Source: an uncultured Duncaniella sp.
GTDB taxonomy: Bacteria > Bacteroidota > Bacteroidia > Bacteroidales > Muribaculaceae
Assembly (NCBI RefSeq): GCF_910578445.1
Contig: NZ_CAJTQC010000001.1
Coordinates: forward strand, 127,919 to 191,918
Direction: 5' to 3'
DNA: 64,000 bases
The notes under the pieces are model-generated. The model saw nothing but the letters and a program-made list of their open reading frames with translations, was not told the origin of the DNA and did no database searches. Of the stretch, positions 53,213-62,445 are shown in pieces. The first letter of the stretch is position 1, and the number at the start of each line of letters is the position of its first letter. The position numbers and the translations under genes are program-made.

Positions 53213-54601
53213 ATGAGAAGAGGGATTCTCTCGGCATTAACTGTTTTTTCGTTATGCTCACTGCTCTTTGCCTGTGGAGGCAATGGTAAATCTAACGGCG
53301 ACAAGGAGTCTGACTCTCCCGGTCATAAACTACCTGACACCTTACGTGTAGCTACGCTTTATAGCCCTGAAGCATATTTCATCTATAAGGGTCAGGAAAT
53401 GGGCTATGACTATGAACTTGTCACCGCTCTCGCGGCTGACAAAAATCTGGCGCTCAAGATGAAAATAGCGCCGACGTTGTCACGAGCCATCGAAATGCTT
53501 GATTCAGGGATAGTTGACCTGATTGCATATGAAGTACCGATTACCGCCGAATATAAGGGCAGAGTCATACCGTGTGGTCCGGAAAACATCACAACTCAAG
53601 TCCTTGTCCAGCCCAAAAAAGGAGAAGAAGAACTTATAACCGATGTTACAGATCTTGTCGGCAAGGATGTCTATGTCGAATCTGACTCGAAATATGAAGC
53701 GCGCATACGCAATCTGAATCAGGAAGTTGGCGGAGGCATCAACATCCACACCGTTGACCGCGACACAATGATTACCGAAGACCTCATTGCAATGGTCAGT
53801 GAAGGTAAAATTCCCCTGACGGTTGTCGACAGTGATATAGCCCGGATCAACAAGACCTATTACAATGACCTTGATATCACTCTCCCGCTTAGCTTTGAAC
53901 AGCGCTCAAGCTGGGCAGTCGCGCCGTCCAAGGCATGGCTTGGAGACAGCATCAATGAATGGCTAAACAGCGACAGGCCACGCGAGGAACAGGCCATGTT
54001 GCTGAAACGCTACTTTGAGCTGAGCAAAAATGATCCCAATACAAAATACTATGCTCTTAACGGAGCCGGAGTCTCACCGTTCGACCACCTGTTCAAACGT
54101 TACTCCGAATCATATAACTGGGACTGGAAGCTATTGGCATCACAGGCATATGTCGAAAGTAAATTCGATCCGACAGCAGTCTCTTGGGCCGGAGCAAGAG
54201 GGCTTATGCAGATTATGCCCAGAACCGCTAAAGGATATGGCGCAAGTGCCAAGAGTGTCATGAAGACTGAAGTAGCCATCGAAACCGCCCTAAAATTTCT
54301 TAATGACCTCGACCGTCAGCTTCAGAAAAAAGTCCCTGATGAGAATGAGCGTAAGAAATTCGTACTTGCAGCCTACAACACCGGCCTCGGACATGTCAAC
54401 GATGCAATCAATCTTGCAAAGAAGTATGGACTTAACCCTCAGAAATGGGATAACAATGTCGCAAAAGCTATCCTATGGAAATCAAATCCGAAATATTACA
54501 GAGATCCAGTGGTCAAATATGGCTATTCGAGAGGAAGAGAGACTTACGATTATGTCAACCGAATCTACAATTTCTATAAAAAAGCCCGCACAAAGGCTTG
54601 A
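53213..54601 (+). CDS. MltF-like lytic transglycosylase
   Basis: The 462-residue lipoprotein (lipobox LLFAC, Cys21) joins a solute-binding-protein-like sensor domain (about 40-270, RVATLYSPEAY...) with a C-terminal transglycosylase domain (about 290-455), whose catalytic glutamate is E315 in YVESKFDPTA. It cleaves peptidoglycan, releasing 1,6-anhydro muropeptides. The layout is that of MltF. The DUF3332 gene downstream starts 47 bases after the stop. A separate promoter is not obvious in the 80 bases upstream. Confidence 0.9.
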   Translation: MRRGILSALTVFSLCSLLFACGGNGKSNGDKESDSPGHKLPDTLRVATLYSPEAYFIYKGQEMGYDYELVTALAADKNLALKMKIAPTLSRAIEMLDSGIVDLIAYEVPITAEYKGRVIPCGPENITTQVLVQPKKGEEELITDVTDLVGKDVYVESDSKYEARIRNLNQEVGGGINIHTVDRDTMITEDLIAMVSEGKIPLTVVDSDIARINKTYYNDLDITLPLSFEQRSSWAVAPSKAWLGDSINEWLNSDRPREEQAMLLKRYFELSKNDPNTKYYALNGAGVSPFDHLFKRYSESYNWDWKLLASQAYVESKFDPTAVSWAGARGLMQIMPRTAKGYGASAKSVMKTEVAIETALKFLNDLDRQLQKKVPDENERKKFVLAAYNTGLGHVNDAINLAKKYGLNPQKWDNNVAKAILWKSNPKYYRDPVVKYGYSRGRETYDYVNRIYNFYKKARTKA

Positions 54602-54648
54602 AACCGAAATATAACTACATTCTCCCATCATTTCAACTATTTATCCTA

Positions 54649-55200
54649 ATGAAAAGACGCTTTTTACCCGTAGCAATCGTTCTCACTCTTTGCGGATCGA
54701 TGCTAACAACATCTTGTATCGGAAGTTTTGCCCTGACCAACAAACTGCTGGCTTGGAATAAACAGATTGATAATAAGTTCGTCAATGAACTCGTATTCTT
54801 TGTGTTCTGGTGTCCGCTGCCGGTCTATGAGGTTGCAGCTCTCGCCGACATCCTTGTCCTGAACTCGATTGAATTCTGGAGTGGCGACAATCCTGTGGCA
54901 GCCGGAAAGAAAGTCATTGACGGAAAAGACGGAAGATACATCGTAGAATGCGACGGAAAAGGCTACACCATCACTTCGGAAAACGACAAATCAGTCGTGC
55001 GTCTTGATTTTGACACCGATGAGCAGACTTGGAGCGTAGCCCTTCCTTCAGGCGAAAATTTTGACCTCGTTACATTTATTGACGACAGCCATGTCGCTGT
55101 TCCCGGAATCGACGGTGAACGTAAAATTGTCGAACTGTCGGCAGAAGGCTTGATGGCATATCGCGAGATGGTGAATGAAAGCCTTATGGCTGCAAGATAA
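54649..55200 (+). CDS. DUF3332 lipoprotein
   Basis: The 183-residue protein starts MKRRFLPVAIV and has a lipobox TTSC. It contains a hydrophobic segment (VNELVFFVFWCPLPVYEVAALAD), and its SIGNATURE-like parts LTNKLLAWNKQIDNKF and NSIEFWSGDNPV match DUF3332 of Bacteroidetes, which is of unknown function. It lies between the transglycosylase and a VanZ-type gene, 28 bases before the latter, so an envelope role is likely by context. Confidence 0.85.
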   Translation: MKRRFLPVAIVLTLCGSMLTTSCIGSFALTNKLLAWNKQIDNKFVNELVFFVFWCPLPVYEVAALADILVLNSIEFWSGDNPVAAGKKVIDGKDGRYIVECDGKGYTITSENDKSVVRLDFDTDEQTWSVALPSGENFDLVTFIDDSHVAVPGIDGERKIVELSAEGLMAYREMVNESLMAAR

Positions 55201-55228
55201 TAACAAGCTATACCATATAAAAAAGGAT

Positions 55229-55636
55229 ATGAAATATCTGCGATGGATCCCACCGTATCAGCTGACAATAGCCGTGGGCATCGTAATACTTTATCTTACC
55301 CTCCTCCCCAAACCATTCGGGGAGGAGGATTTGCCTTTGTTTCCCGGGGCGGACAAACTGGCTCACTGCTGCATGTTTGGCGGACTGGCACTCACATATA
55401 TATTCGAACGCAAACGCGACCGGCGTCCCCTTTCGCTCAAAGGTGCATTAATCACAGCATCGGCAGCGACATTGTTTGGTATTGCCGTAGAATTCATCCA
55501 AGATGCGATGAATCTCGGACGCAGCGGAGACATGGCTGACGCTTTAGCAGACGCAGTCGGAGCATTTGCGGCTGTGCCACTATGTTATTGCCTACATTGG
55601 ATCAACGTCGTAGTAAAGCACAGCTCCCGCAAGTAG
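55229..55636 (+). CDS. VanZ-family membrane protein
   Basis: The 135-residue protein has four membrane helices (about 8-25, 42-58, 70-90 and 105-125) and VanZ-type motifs: ADKLAHCCMFGGLAL (about 40-54), EFIQD, and DMADALADAVGAF. The function of these proteins is unsettled; some give slight resistance to teicoplanin. The 3' end overlaps the end of priA on the opposite strand by 45 bases. Confidence 0.88.
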   Translation: MKYLRWIPPYQLTIAVGIVILYLTLLPKPFGEEDLPLFPGADKLAHCCMFGGLALTYIFERKRDRRPLSLKGALITASAATLFGIAVEFIQDAMNLGRSGDMADALADAVGAFAAVPLCYCLHWINVVVKHSSRK

Positions 55637-58060
55637 TTTCAGGTTCGTCATCTCGATACGCAAATCATTAAGCAGCTTCTTGACTTTGGTTATGGAGGCA
55701 TTGTTCTCGATTTTGAGCATTATCCTCCTGATATAAAGGGATTGTATGCGTGCGACGTATGGTTCGTCAGGACCGTTCACCCTGTTTCCCAACAATTTCC
55801 GCAGACGGTTTGCATACTCAAACGCGATTGTCGACACGGCGGCCTGATCGCGATGTTTTATATATATGTAGATGACCCTCACAAAAGGCGGATAGTTGTA
55901 GCGCTGCCGTTCTGCAAGCTCGTGCTCATAAAAACCACTGTAGTCATGCTGCAAGAGATATGACAACACCGGATGCGACGGATTGTAGGTCTGGATAGCC
56001 ACTACTCCGTTCTCATTGCGCCGCCCGGCACGGCCTGCCACCTGCTCAATCATATTGAATGCCCGTTCGGAAGCCCGGAAATCAGGGAAATTAATCACAC
56101 TGTCGGCATTAATGACTCCTACGGTGCTCACCTTATCAAAATCAAGGCCTTTTGTCACCATCTGGGTTCCTACGAGAATCTGTGATTTGCCTTTCGAAAA
56201 ATCTTCAATTATATTTTCATAGCTGTCCTTGCTCCGCGTTGTATCCAGATCCATACGCGAGATTGTGGCATGACCGAATAAAGATTCGACCTCTTCCTCG
56301 ACTCTCTCCGTACCGTAACCTAACACTTCTATACCCGGTTCTTTGCATGCAGGACATACATCAGGCACAGAATAAGGAGTAGCACAATAGTGACACACGA
56401 GCTTATCGGAATGACGGTGATATGTAAGCGACACATCACAATTGTTGCATTTCGGCACATAGCCACACAACTTACAGCGTGCTATCGGAGCATAACCGCG
56501 ACGGTTTATAAAAAGGATGGATTGCTCACCACGTTTCAGCGACTCGTTGACAAGACGTTCGGACTCAAAAGCAAAAGTACCTGTCACAAGTCCCTTCTTG
56601 CGGGCATCCGACATGTCAATCACCCTCATTTCAGGCAGTTTCATACCCTCGAAACGCTCTGTCAGGCTGACAAGGCCGAAGCGGCCGGTCGTAGCCTTGT
56701 AGTATGTCTCAACCGATGGAGTAGCACTGCCGAGAAGGGTCTTAGCACCATGCATGGACGCAAGGACTATCGCTGCATCGCGCGCATTATAGCGTGGTGC
56801 AGGATCATGTTGCTTATACGCACTCTCATGCTCCTCGTCGACAATGACAAGCCCAAGCGACCTGAAAGGAAGAAAGACTGACGAACGCGCACCGATAACC
56901 ACACATGGTTCTGAAGATTCAAGCAGTTTTTTCCATATATCAACCCGCTCATTGTCAGAGAACTTCGAATGATATATGACAACCTTGTCGCCAAATACAC
57001 ATTGAAGTCGCCTCGTGAGCTGTGTCGTCAATGCGATTTCAGGCACAAGATAAAGAACCTGCCGGCCTTGCCTGAGAACATAATCAATCATATGGATATA
57101 AAGTTCGGTCTTGCCACTTGATGTGACACCATGCAGGAGTGTGATGTCATTGTCAAGCCATGATTTATGAATCTTGTCCAAAGCCACGCTCTGAGCGTCG
57201 GTCAGCACAGGAAGCTTACCTGCGACCAGACCGGAGAAGCTGAACCTGTTGACTTCTTTGGTATATATATCCACAATTCCTTTTTTAGCCATAGCAGCCA
57301 CAACTGTCGTTGTCACTGCAGCACGTTCAATCAACCCGGAACGCGTCACTTCGTTTATGTCATCACCCTGCCTCATGAAACCAGAAAGCTCAATCAGAGC
57401 TAGAAGCGCCTTTTCCTGCTTCCCTCCGCTTTTGACAAGATCAAATATCCGATGCAACGACTCGGAGTCGCCTTTAGGAATCGCAAGACGCACATATACC
57501 TCCTTACGTGAGCGATAACGCTCCACAAGATTTTCAGAAATCATCACCGCCCCTTTGGCAAGGAGGGAATTCGTGACATTTACGATATTTGAAAAGCCTG
57601 TCTTTTTGCTTATCACATCAAGAGGCATTTTTTTATCGCTTCCAAGCAGAAGTTCCATCACCGCAAGCTCACGCTGGTTCAGCCTGTCTGTTTCGGATTC
57701 TTCATAGTCCGGAGCAGGCTGGATGTAAGTCTCGCTCTCGACCTTAAGACCGGCAGGCATCGCCGCACGCATCACCTCGCCCGGAGTACACAGATAGTAG
57801 TCAGCAACCCACTGCCAGAACTTTAGCTGCGGATGCCTTACGATAGGACTTGAGTCAAGGACACACGAAATCTCCTTTACTTCATAGTCCTCCGGCCCGA
57901 TGTTGCTCAGTCCCGTAACGATACCCGTATAGAATTTCTTACGTCCGAACGGCACAATGACCCTATGGCCCACACAAAGTGAATCGCCGATGTCGGCCGG
58001 GACTTTATACGTGAATGTACCCATTATCGGGACAGGGACAAGAACGTCAGCAAAGGTCAT
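55592..58060 (-). CDS. priA: Primosomal protein N' (replication restart helicase)
   Basis: PriA reloads the replisome at stalled forks. The 822-residue protein has an N-terminal DNA-binding domain (1-100), a helicase core with Walker A GVTSSGKT (about 320) and DEEH (about 420), and eight zinc-binding cysteines in CKLCG/CNNC/CHYC/CPAC (about 525-570). The start is ATG 58060 (MTFADVLVPVPI); the track could extend to 58120, but MTFADV begins the conserved region. The 3' end overlaps the VanZ gene by 45 bases. It is divergent from rnpB. Confidence 0.95.
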   Translation of the reverse strand: MTFADVLVPVPIMGTFTYKVPADIGDSLCVGHRVIVPFGRKKFYTGIVTGLSNIGPEDYEVKEISCVLDSSPIVRHPQLKFWQWVADYYLCTPGEVMRAAMPAGLKVESETYIQPAPDYEESETDRLNQRELAVMELLLGSDKKMPLDVISKKTGFSNIVNVTNSLLAKGAVMISENLVERYRSRKEVYVRLAIPKGDSESLHRIFDLVKSGGKQEKALLALIELSGFMRQGDDINEVTRSGLIERAAVTTTVVAAMAKKGIVDIYTKEVNRFSFSGLVAGKLPVLTDAQSVALDKIHKSWLDNDITLLHGVTSSGKTELYIHMIDYVLRQGRQVLYLVPEIALTTQLTRRLQCVFGDKVVIYHSKFSDNERVDIWKKLLESSEPCVVIGARSSVFLPFRSLGLVIVDEEHESAYKQHDPAPRYNARDAAIVLASMHGAKTLLGSATPSVETYYKATTGRFGLVSLTERFEGMKLPEMRVIDMSDARKKGLVTGTFAFESERLVNESLKRGEQSILFINRRGYAPIARCKLCGYVPKCNNCDVSLTYHRHSDKLVCHYCATPYSVPDVCPACKEPGIEVLGYGTERVEEEVESLFGHATISRMDLDTTRSKDSYENIIEDFSKGKSQILVGTQMVTKGLDFDKVSTVGVINADSVINFPDFRASERAFNMIEQVAGRAGRRNENGVVAIQTYNPSHPVLSYLLQHDYSGFYEHELAERQRYNYPPFVRVIYIYIKHRDQAAVSTIAFEYANRLRKLLGNRVNGPDEPYVARIQSLYIRRIMLKIENNASITKVKKLLNDLRIEMTNLKLLAGAVLYYDVDPM

Positions 58061-58139
58061 AAAAGATAAATTTATGTGAATATGATTTGTAAAAATACAA
58101 TAAATCCTCATCAATGGCAAAGTTTTTGAATTTTATTTG

Positions 58140-58147
58140 TACCTTTG
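58140..58147 (+). promoter_or_regulatory. -7 box of rnpB
   Basis: TACCTTTG fits TAnnTTTG and lies exactly seven bases before the mature RNase P RNA start at 58154. A TTTG is 11 bases upstream, which is too close for a -33 element. Confidence 0.65.
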
Positions 58148-58153
58148 CCGACG

Positions 58154-58604
58154 GTAGCAGGACGCTTGTGTCGCTTGCTGATGGAGGTTGATCTCCGGAG
58201 CGGCAAGAGGAAAGTCCGGGCAACACAGAGCACCATACTTTCTAACAGTGAGCTGTCGGCGACGGCAGAGTAACGTGACAGAAAATAACAGCCTGAGCCA
58301 CTTTCGGGTGACTTAGGCAATGGTGAAAAGGTGGGGTAAGAGCCCACCGGATGTCGTGGCGACACGGCATGCCGCACGTCTTATGGGTTGCAAGGCCATG
58401 TATACCGGCGAGTGATATCCTTTGATGGATTCAGTCACAATGGGTTGCTCGTCCATTGCCGGGGGGTAGGCTGCTGGAGTGCTGAAGCAAAGCGAAGCAC
58501 CGATTAGATAAATGACACGGGCGCTGTGGCAACCTTCAGGGCAGAATACGTAAGACCCTGACAGAAGTCCCACAGTGACATAACCCGGCTTATAGTCCTG
58601 CTAC
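58154..58604 (+). ncRNA. rnpB: RNase P RNA (bacterial type A)
   Basis: The RNA matures tRNA 5' ends. The ends GTAGCAGGAC (58154-58163) and GTCCTGCTAC (58595-58604) form helix P1. Conserved parts are GAGGAAAGTCCGGGC, AGAGTAACGTGACAGAAA, GGTAAGAGCCCACCG, and ACCCGGCTTATAG near the 3' end. At about 451 bases it is longer than common bacterial forms, perhaps through enlarged peripheral helices. It stands between divergent priA and the SGNH hydrolase. Confidence 0.93.
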
Positions 58605-58613
58605 CTTTTTTTA
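58605..58613 (+). terminator. T-run after rnpB
   Basis: CTTTTTTTT... directly follows the P1 helix of RNase P RNA, so P1 and the T-run together act as the terminator. Confidence 0.6.
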
Positions 58614-58643
58614 TTTTTCCCTCATTTCACATCAAACCACTCC

Positions 58644-59495
58644 ATGAAACTCCCCAAGCCGATTGTATTTCTCGCCACAGCATTAATGCTATCGTCAACT
58701 GACGCATACTCCCACGATGGTCACACACATGCACCAACAGTCAACGTCCCGACAGAGGATATCAACCTGTCAACTCCGTGGAAAGGGAAAAAAGTCGCAT
58801 TTCTCGGCGATTCAATGACCGACCCAAAGAACAAATCAACCAAAAAGCACTATTGGAAATATCTTGAAACCCTGATGGGGATAGAGCCACATGTCTATGC
58901 GCGCAGTGGCTACAAATGGGACGGCATTTATAAAAAAGCTGTGGAAATGAATGAAGCCGTCGGCGATTCAATAGACGCGATTATTATCTGGGCCGGAACG
59001 AACGACTATAACCATAGCTTCCCTATCGGACAATTCTTCACTGAAACGACCGACAGCGTGAACGTAAACGGAACTATCGAATCAAGGAAGCATCGGACAT
59101 TTGAAATGAACGACACAACTTTCACAGGCAACATAAATCGTGTGATGTCGTATCTCAAGCATAACTATCCGACAAAACAGATTATAATCATGACTCCGAT
59201 TCATCGCGGATACGCGAAATTTAACGACAAGAACGTGCAGCCTGACGAAAATTATGCCAACGGGCAGGGATTATACGTCGAAAGCTATATCGACATTCTC
59301 CGCCAGGCCGCTACATTATGGGCCGTTCCGCTGATAGACCTATATTCTGAAAGCGGACTTTTCCCGATGGAGCAGAACCATGACAGATATTTCCATCATG
59401 ACGCGACAGACCGCCTGCATCCTAACGACAACGGCCACTACCGCATAGCCCGGGTCATTCAAGCGAAACTCAACTCAATTCCACCCACATTTTAA
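58644..59495 (+). CDS. Exported SGNH hydrolase
   Basis: The 283-residue protein has a signal peptide (about 1-22) and a His-rich mature start (SHDGHTHAPT), then the SGNH/GDSL core: block I FLGDSMTD with the catalytic Ser (S57), block III WAGTNDY, and block V DRLHPND with catalytic Asp and His. It likely removes acyl or acetyl groups from an exported glycan. The gene has no clear promoter beyond rnpB and converges with yaaA, the stop codons overlapping by four bases. Confidence 0.88.
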   Translation: MKLPKPIVFLATALMLSSTDAYSHDGHTHAPTVNVPTEDINLSTPWKGKKVAFLGDSMTDPKNKSTKKHYWKYLETLMGIEPHVYARSGYKWDGIYKKAVEMNEAVGDSIDAIIIWAGTNDYNHSFPIGQFFTETTDSVNVNGTIESRKHRTFEMNDTTFTGNINRVMSYLKHNYPTKQIIIMTPIHRGYAKFNDKNVQPDENYANGQGLYVESYIDILRQAATLWAVPLIDLYSESGLFPMEQNHDRYFHHDATDRLHPNDNGHYRIARVIQAKLNSIPPTF

Positions 59496-60280
59496 GTTCT
59501 GTCGGCCACGGAATGAAATAGAATATTTCCTGTTTCATCAATCGAGTCCGGTCCGATATAACCGTCACCGACGAGCGAAACCAGTTGCCCGGGAGATCCG
59601 ATGTTTTCTGTGATAATCTGACGCAAGAGCCGTCCGCGCAAAGTCTTCAGCCGTCCGGAATTTGGCGTGCGCATGACTCCACCCGGATACACTTCTTTAA
59701 AATCAGCTTTCCAGACTTCAGCCCGCTCCCCTATAATTTTCCAGTCAATACAACGGGCTGCATCGCCCGGAAGCAGGTTTAGGACATAGCGACAATCCTG
59801 CCTGTCAAGCTCTTCCAACAAGAGTTTCGTTACACTGTCGCGCCAATATGAAGAAAACGCACTGCCTTCGGGGGCGAGTGGAGTTGTAAAATCAAAACGA
59901 TAAGCTTTGATTATGTCGTCAGGCCTCAACCAGCCATATAGAGACGAAATTATCCTCACGCGGTTATTTGTCAGCTCTCTCGATGCCTCATCCAAGGTCT
60001 GATAAGAAAATGCCTTGAACACAACACCAGTATAAGCTGCCATCGCTTCCTCGCCGGATGCTTTATTGGGAAACTCATAAATCATCTGCTGTAGTTTCCT
60101 GACCATTGACAGACTGAGTTTCACAGATTTTCCAAGCATTTCAGCACTCATATCGCGCAAGGCTGCCATGATTCCGTCAGCCTCAGATTCAAGGGCCGGA
60201 CAGTGCGACGTGTAATACTCAGGCGCAATCATACGGTCACACGGAGTCATTGTCTTTGACTCGGCAATAAGTATCAGCAT
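59492..60280 (-). CDS. yaaA: YaaA, peroxide-stress protein
   Basis: YaaA lowers intracellular iron during peroxide stress and belongs to the DUF328 family. The 262-residue protein begins LILIAESKTM (the K of SKTM is characteristic), with RIISSLYGWLRPDD near 105 and LVNLLPGDAAR-like LNLLPGDAARC near 165, and it ends after SLVGDGYIGP. The ATG 60280 is used; a TTG at 60286 is the longer alternative. It follows ligA on the same strand with a terminator hairpin in between. Confidence 0.9.
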   Translation of the reverse strand: MLILIAESKTMTPCDRMIAPEYYTSHCPALESEADGIMAALRDMSAEMLGKSVKLSLSMVRKLQQMIYEFPNKASGEEAMAAYTGVVFKAFSYQTLDEASRELTNNRVRIISSLYGWLRPDDIIKAYRFDFTTPLAPEGSAFSSYWRDSVTKLLLEELDRQDCRYVLNLLPGDAARCIDWKIIGERAEVWKADFKEVYPGGVMRTPNSGRLKTLRGRLLRQIITENIGSPGQLVSLVGDGYIGPDSIDETGNILFHSVADRT

Positions 60281-60303
60281 AAGCAATAGTTTTTTAAATA
60301 TAA

Positions 60304-60346
60304 AACGAGGTCATTTCTGCTATCAATCCGCAAAAATGACCTCGTT
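60304..60346 (-). terminator. Hairpin between ligA and yaaA
   Basis: AACGAGGTCATTT (60304-60316) pairs with AAATGACCTCGTT (60334-60346), a perfect 13-base stem. On the minus strand it is followed by a T-rich run (TTTTATATTT), so it terminates ligA. Confidence 0.7.
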
Positions 60347-60355
60347 GATACTGGT

Positions 60356-62374
60356 TTATTTTCCAATCATTTCCAAAAAGGCCGATTCATCTATGACCGG
60401 GATTCCAAGCGACCGGGCTTTTTCAAGTTTTGCCGGCCCCATGTTGTCGCCAGCAAGGACAAATGATGTTTTCTTTGAGATAGAGCCGGAGTTTTTGCCT
60501 CCGTTTTTCTCAATCATCTCTTTGTATTCTTCACGCGAATGGTTTGTAAAAACACCGCTGATGACTATTGTCTTACCTGCGAGAATATCCGAATGCTCCG
60601 ATTTATCCTCTTCCGGGAGCGCCATCTGCACACCGGCTTCACGCAAACGTTCGACGATAGTCCGGTTTGAAGGCACACAGAAATATTCTATGACTGCATC
60701 GGCAATCTTCGGGCCAATATCATCGATAGCGACCAGTTCCTCACGGCTCATAGCGAGAAGAGTGTCGATATCCCCGACACCACGTGCGAGCTTTCGCGCC
60801 ACGGTCTCACCTACGAATGGAATTGAGAGCGAGTAGACCACGCGGTCGAATGGTACAGACTTGGATGCTTCAACACCCTCGAGAATCCTCTGTGCGGTGC
60901 GCGGCCCGACCCTTTCGAGCGCTTCGAGGTCAGAAGCCTTTAATGTATAGAAGTCAGCTATGTCCTTTACAAGACCGGCATCATAAAGAAGAGCGGCATT
61001 CTCCTCGCCTACCCCCTCAATATCCATAGCATGACGACCGACGAAATGTTCCAACCGGCCTATCAGCTGCGGACGACAGCCATATTTGTTGGGACACTGC
61101 CAGGCAGCCTCACCGGGAATACGTATCAGAGCCGTCCCGCAATCAGGACAATGAGTGACAAACCTGACCGGCTCGGCATCCTTCTCGCGCGCCGCGGTGT
61201 CGACGCCTGTTATCTTAGGAATAATTTCACCACCCTTTTCCACATAAAGCATGTCATGTTCATGTATGCCGAGGGTCTTAACTATGTCTTCATTATGAAG
61301 GGATGCACGCTTCACTATCGTGCCTGAAAGCAACACAGGCTCAAGATTTGCGACCGGTGTCACAATTCCCATGCGGCCCACTTCAAAAGAGACAAAACGG
61401 AGGCGGGTCAAAGCCCTTTCAGCCGCAAACTTATAGGCAATGGCCCAACGCGGTGATTTTGAAGTATAACCAAGATTTAGCTGCTGCCGGAGATTGTTGA
61501 CTTTGAAAACGAGTCCATCCGTCGCGACAGGAAGCTCTTTACGCTCCACGTCAAGACGTCGGATAAATTCATCTACCTCTCCGATCGAGTCCATGAGGGT
61601 CATCAGGTTGCTGACCTTGAATCCCCACTCTCTTGCCCGCAACATGTTGTCGTAATGGTTGTCACACGGAAGTTCATCGGAAATAAGATAGTAGAAATAA
61701 GCGTCCAAACCACGCCGTGAGACAATCGAAGAATTCTGCATCTTCAAAGTTCCGGCCGCTGCATTACGAGGATTGGCAAACAGAGGTTCTTCGTTGAAAG
61801 CCCGTTCCTCATTGAGACGGTCGAATGCCTTCCAAGGCAATACGATCTCGCCTCGGATTTCAAATTTATCAGGGTATCCCTCTCCGTGAAGCTTGAGAGG
61901 GATACTCCTGATTGTCTTTACATTCTCAGTAACATCGTCGCCCTTTTCACCGTCACCTCTGGTGACAGCACGGACAAGACGGCCATTTTCATAGATAAGC
62001 GAGATGCTTGTGCCGTCAAATTTCATTTCGCCGACAATAGGGACAGATTTCAAGCCTGACGAATTTCCAAGCAAATCATTGCAACGTCTGGCCCAGTCAT
62101 CAACTTCTTCAACACTGTATGTGTTGCCAAGCGACAACATCGGATGCTGATGCACCACCTGCTCGAAGCCCTTTGTTATATCCGATCCGACACGATGAGT
62201 TGGCGACAGCGGGTCGTCAAATTCAGGATTTTCAGTTTCAAGTTTCTCAAGTTCCTTCATCAGCATATCATATTCATAATCGCTGATTTCAGGAGCGTTA
62301 TTGACATAGTAGGCATGATTGTGTCGGTCGAGCTGTTCGCGTAGCTCGTAGATACGTTGTTCGACAGATGACAT
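60356..62374 (-). CDS. ligA: NAD-dependent DNA ligase
   Basis: LigA seals nicks in replication and repair. The 672-residue protein has the Ia domain (1-70, RHNHAYYVNNAPEISDYEYD), the adenylation domain with the active lysine K118 (GEMKFDG), an OB-fold, the zinc-finger cysteines CPDC...C...C (about 408-432), the HhH repeats (about 450-590), and a BRCT domain at the end (about 595-672, LAGKTIVISGVFTNHSREE). Each domain is intact and the length is normal. Confidence 0.97.
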   Translation of the reverse strand: MSSVEQRIYELREQLDRHNHAYYVNNAPEISDYEYDMLMKELEKLETENPEFDDPLSPTHRVGSDITKGFEQVVHQHPMLSLGNTYSVEEVDDWARRCNDLLGNSSGLKSVPIVGEMKFDGTSISLIYENGRLVRAVTRGDGEKGDDVTENVKTIRSIPLKLHGEGYPDKFEIRGEIVLPWKAFDRLNEERAFNEEPLFANPRNAAAGTLKMQNSSIVSRRGLDAYFYYLISDELPCDNHYDNMLRAREWGFKVSNLMTLMDSIGEVDEFIRRLDVERKELPVATDGLVFKVNNLRQQLNLGYTSKSPRWAIAYKFAAERALTRLRFVSFEVGRMGIVTPVANLEPVLLSGTIVKRASLHNEDIVKTLGIHEHDMLYVEKGGEIIPKITGVDTAAREKDAEPVRFVTHCPDCGTALIRIPGEAAWQCPNKYGCRPQLIGRLEHFVGRHAMDIEGVGEENAALLYDAGLVKDIADFYTLKASDLEALERVGPRTAQRILEGVEASKSVPFDRVVYSLSIPFVGETVARKLARGVGDIDTLLAMSREELVAIDDIGPKIADAVIEYFCVPSNRTIVERLREAGVQMALPEEDKSEHSDILAGKTIVISGVFTNHSREEYKEMIEKNGGKNSGSISKKTSFVLAGDNMGPAKLEKARSLGIPVIDESAFLEMIGK

Positions 62375-62445
62375 TGGTCAAAATAGGGATTAATGTTACT
62401 TAATATAGGATCTGATTTACACTAAATTATAAGGGGGGGGACACG

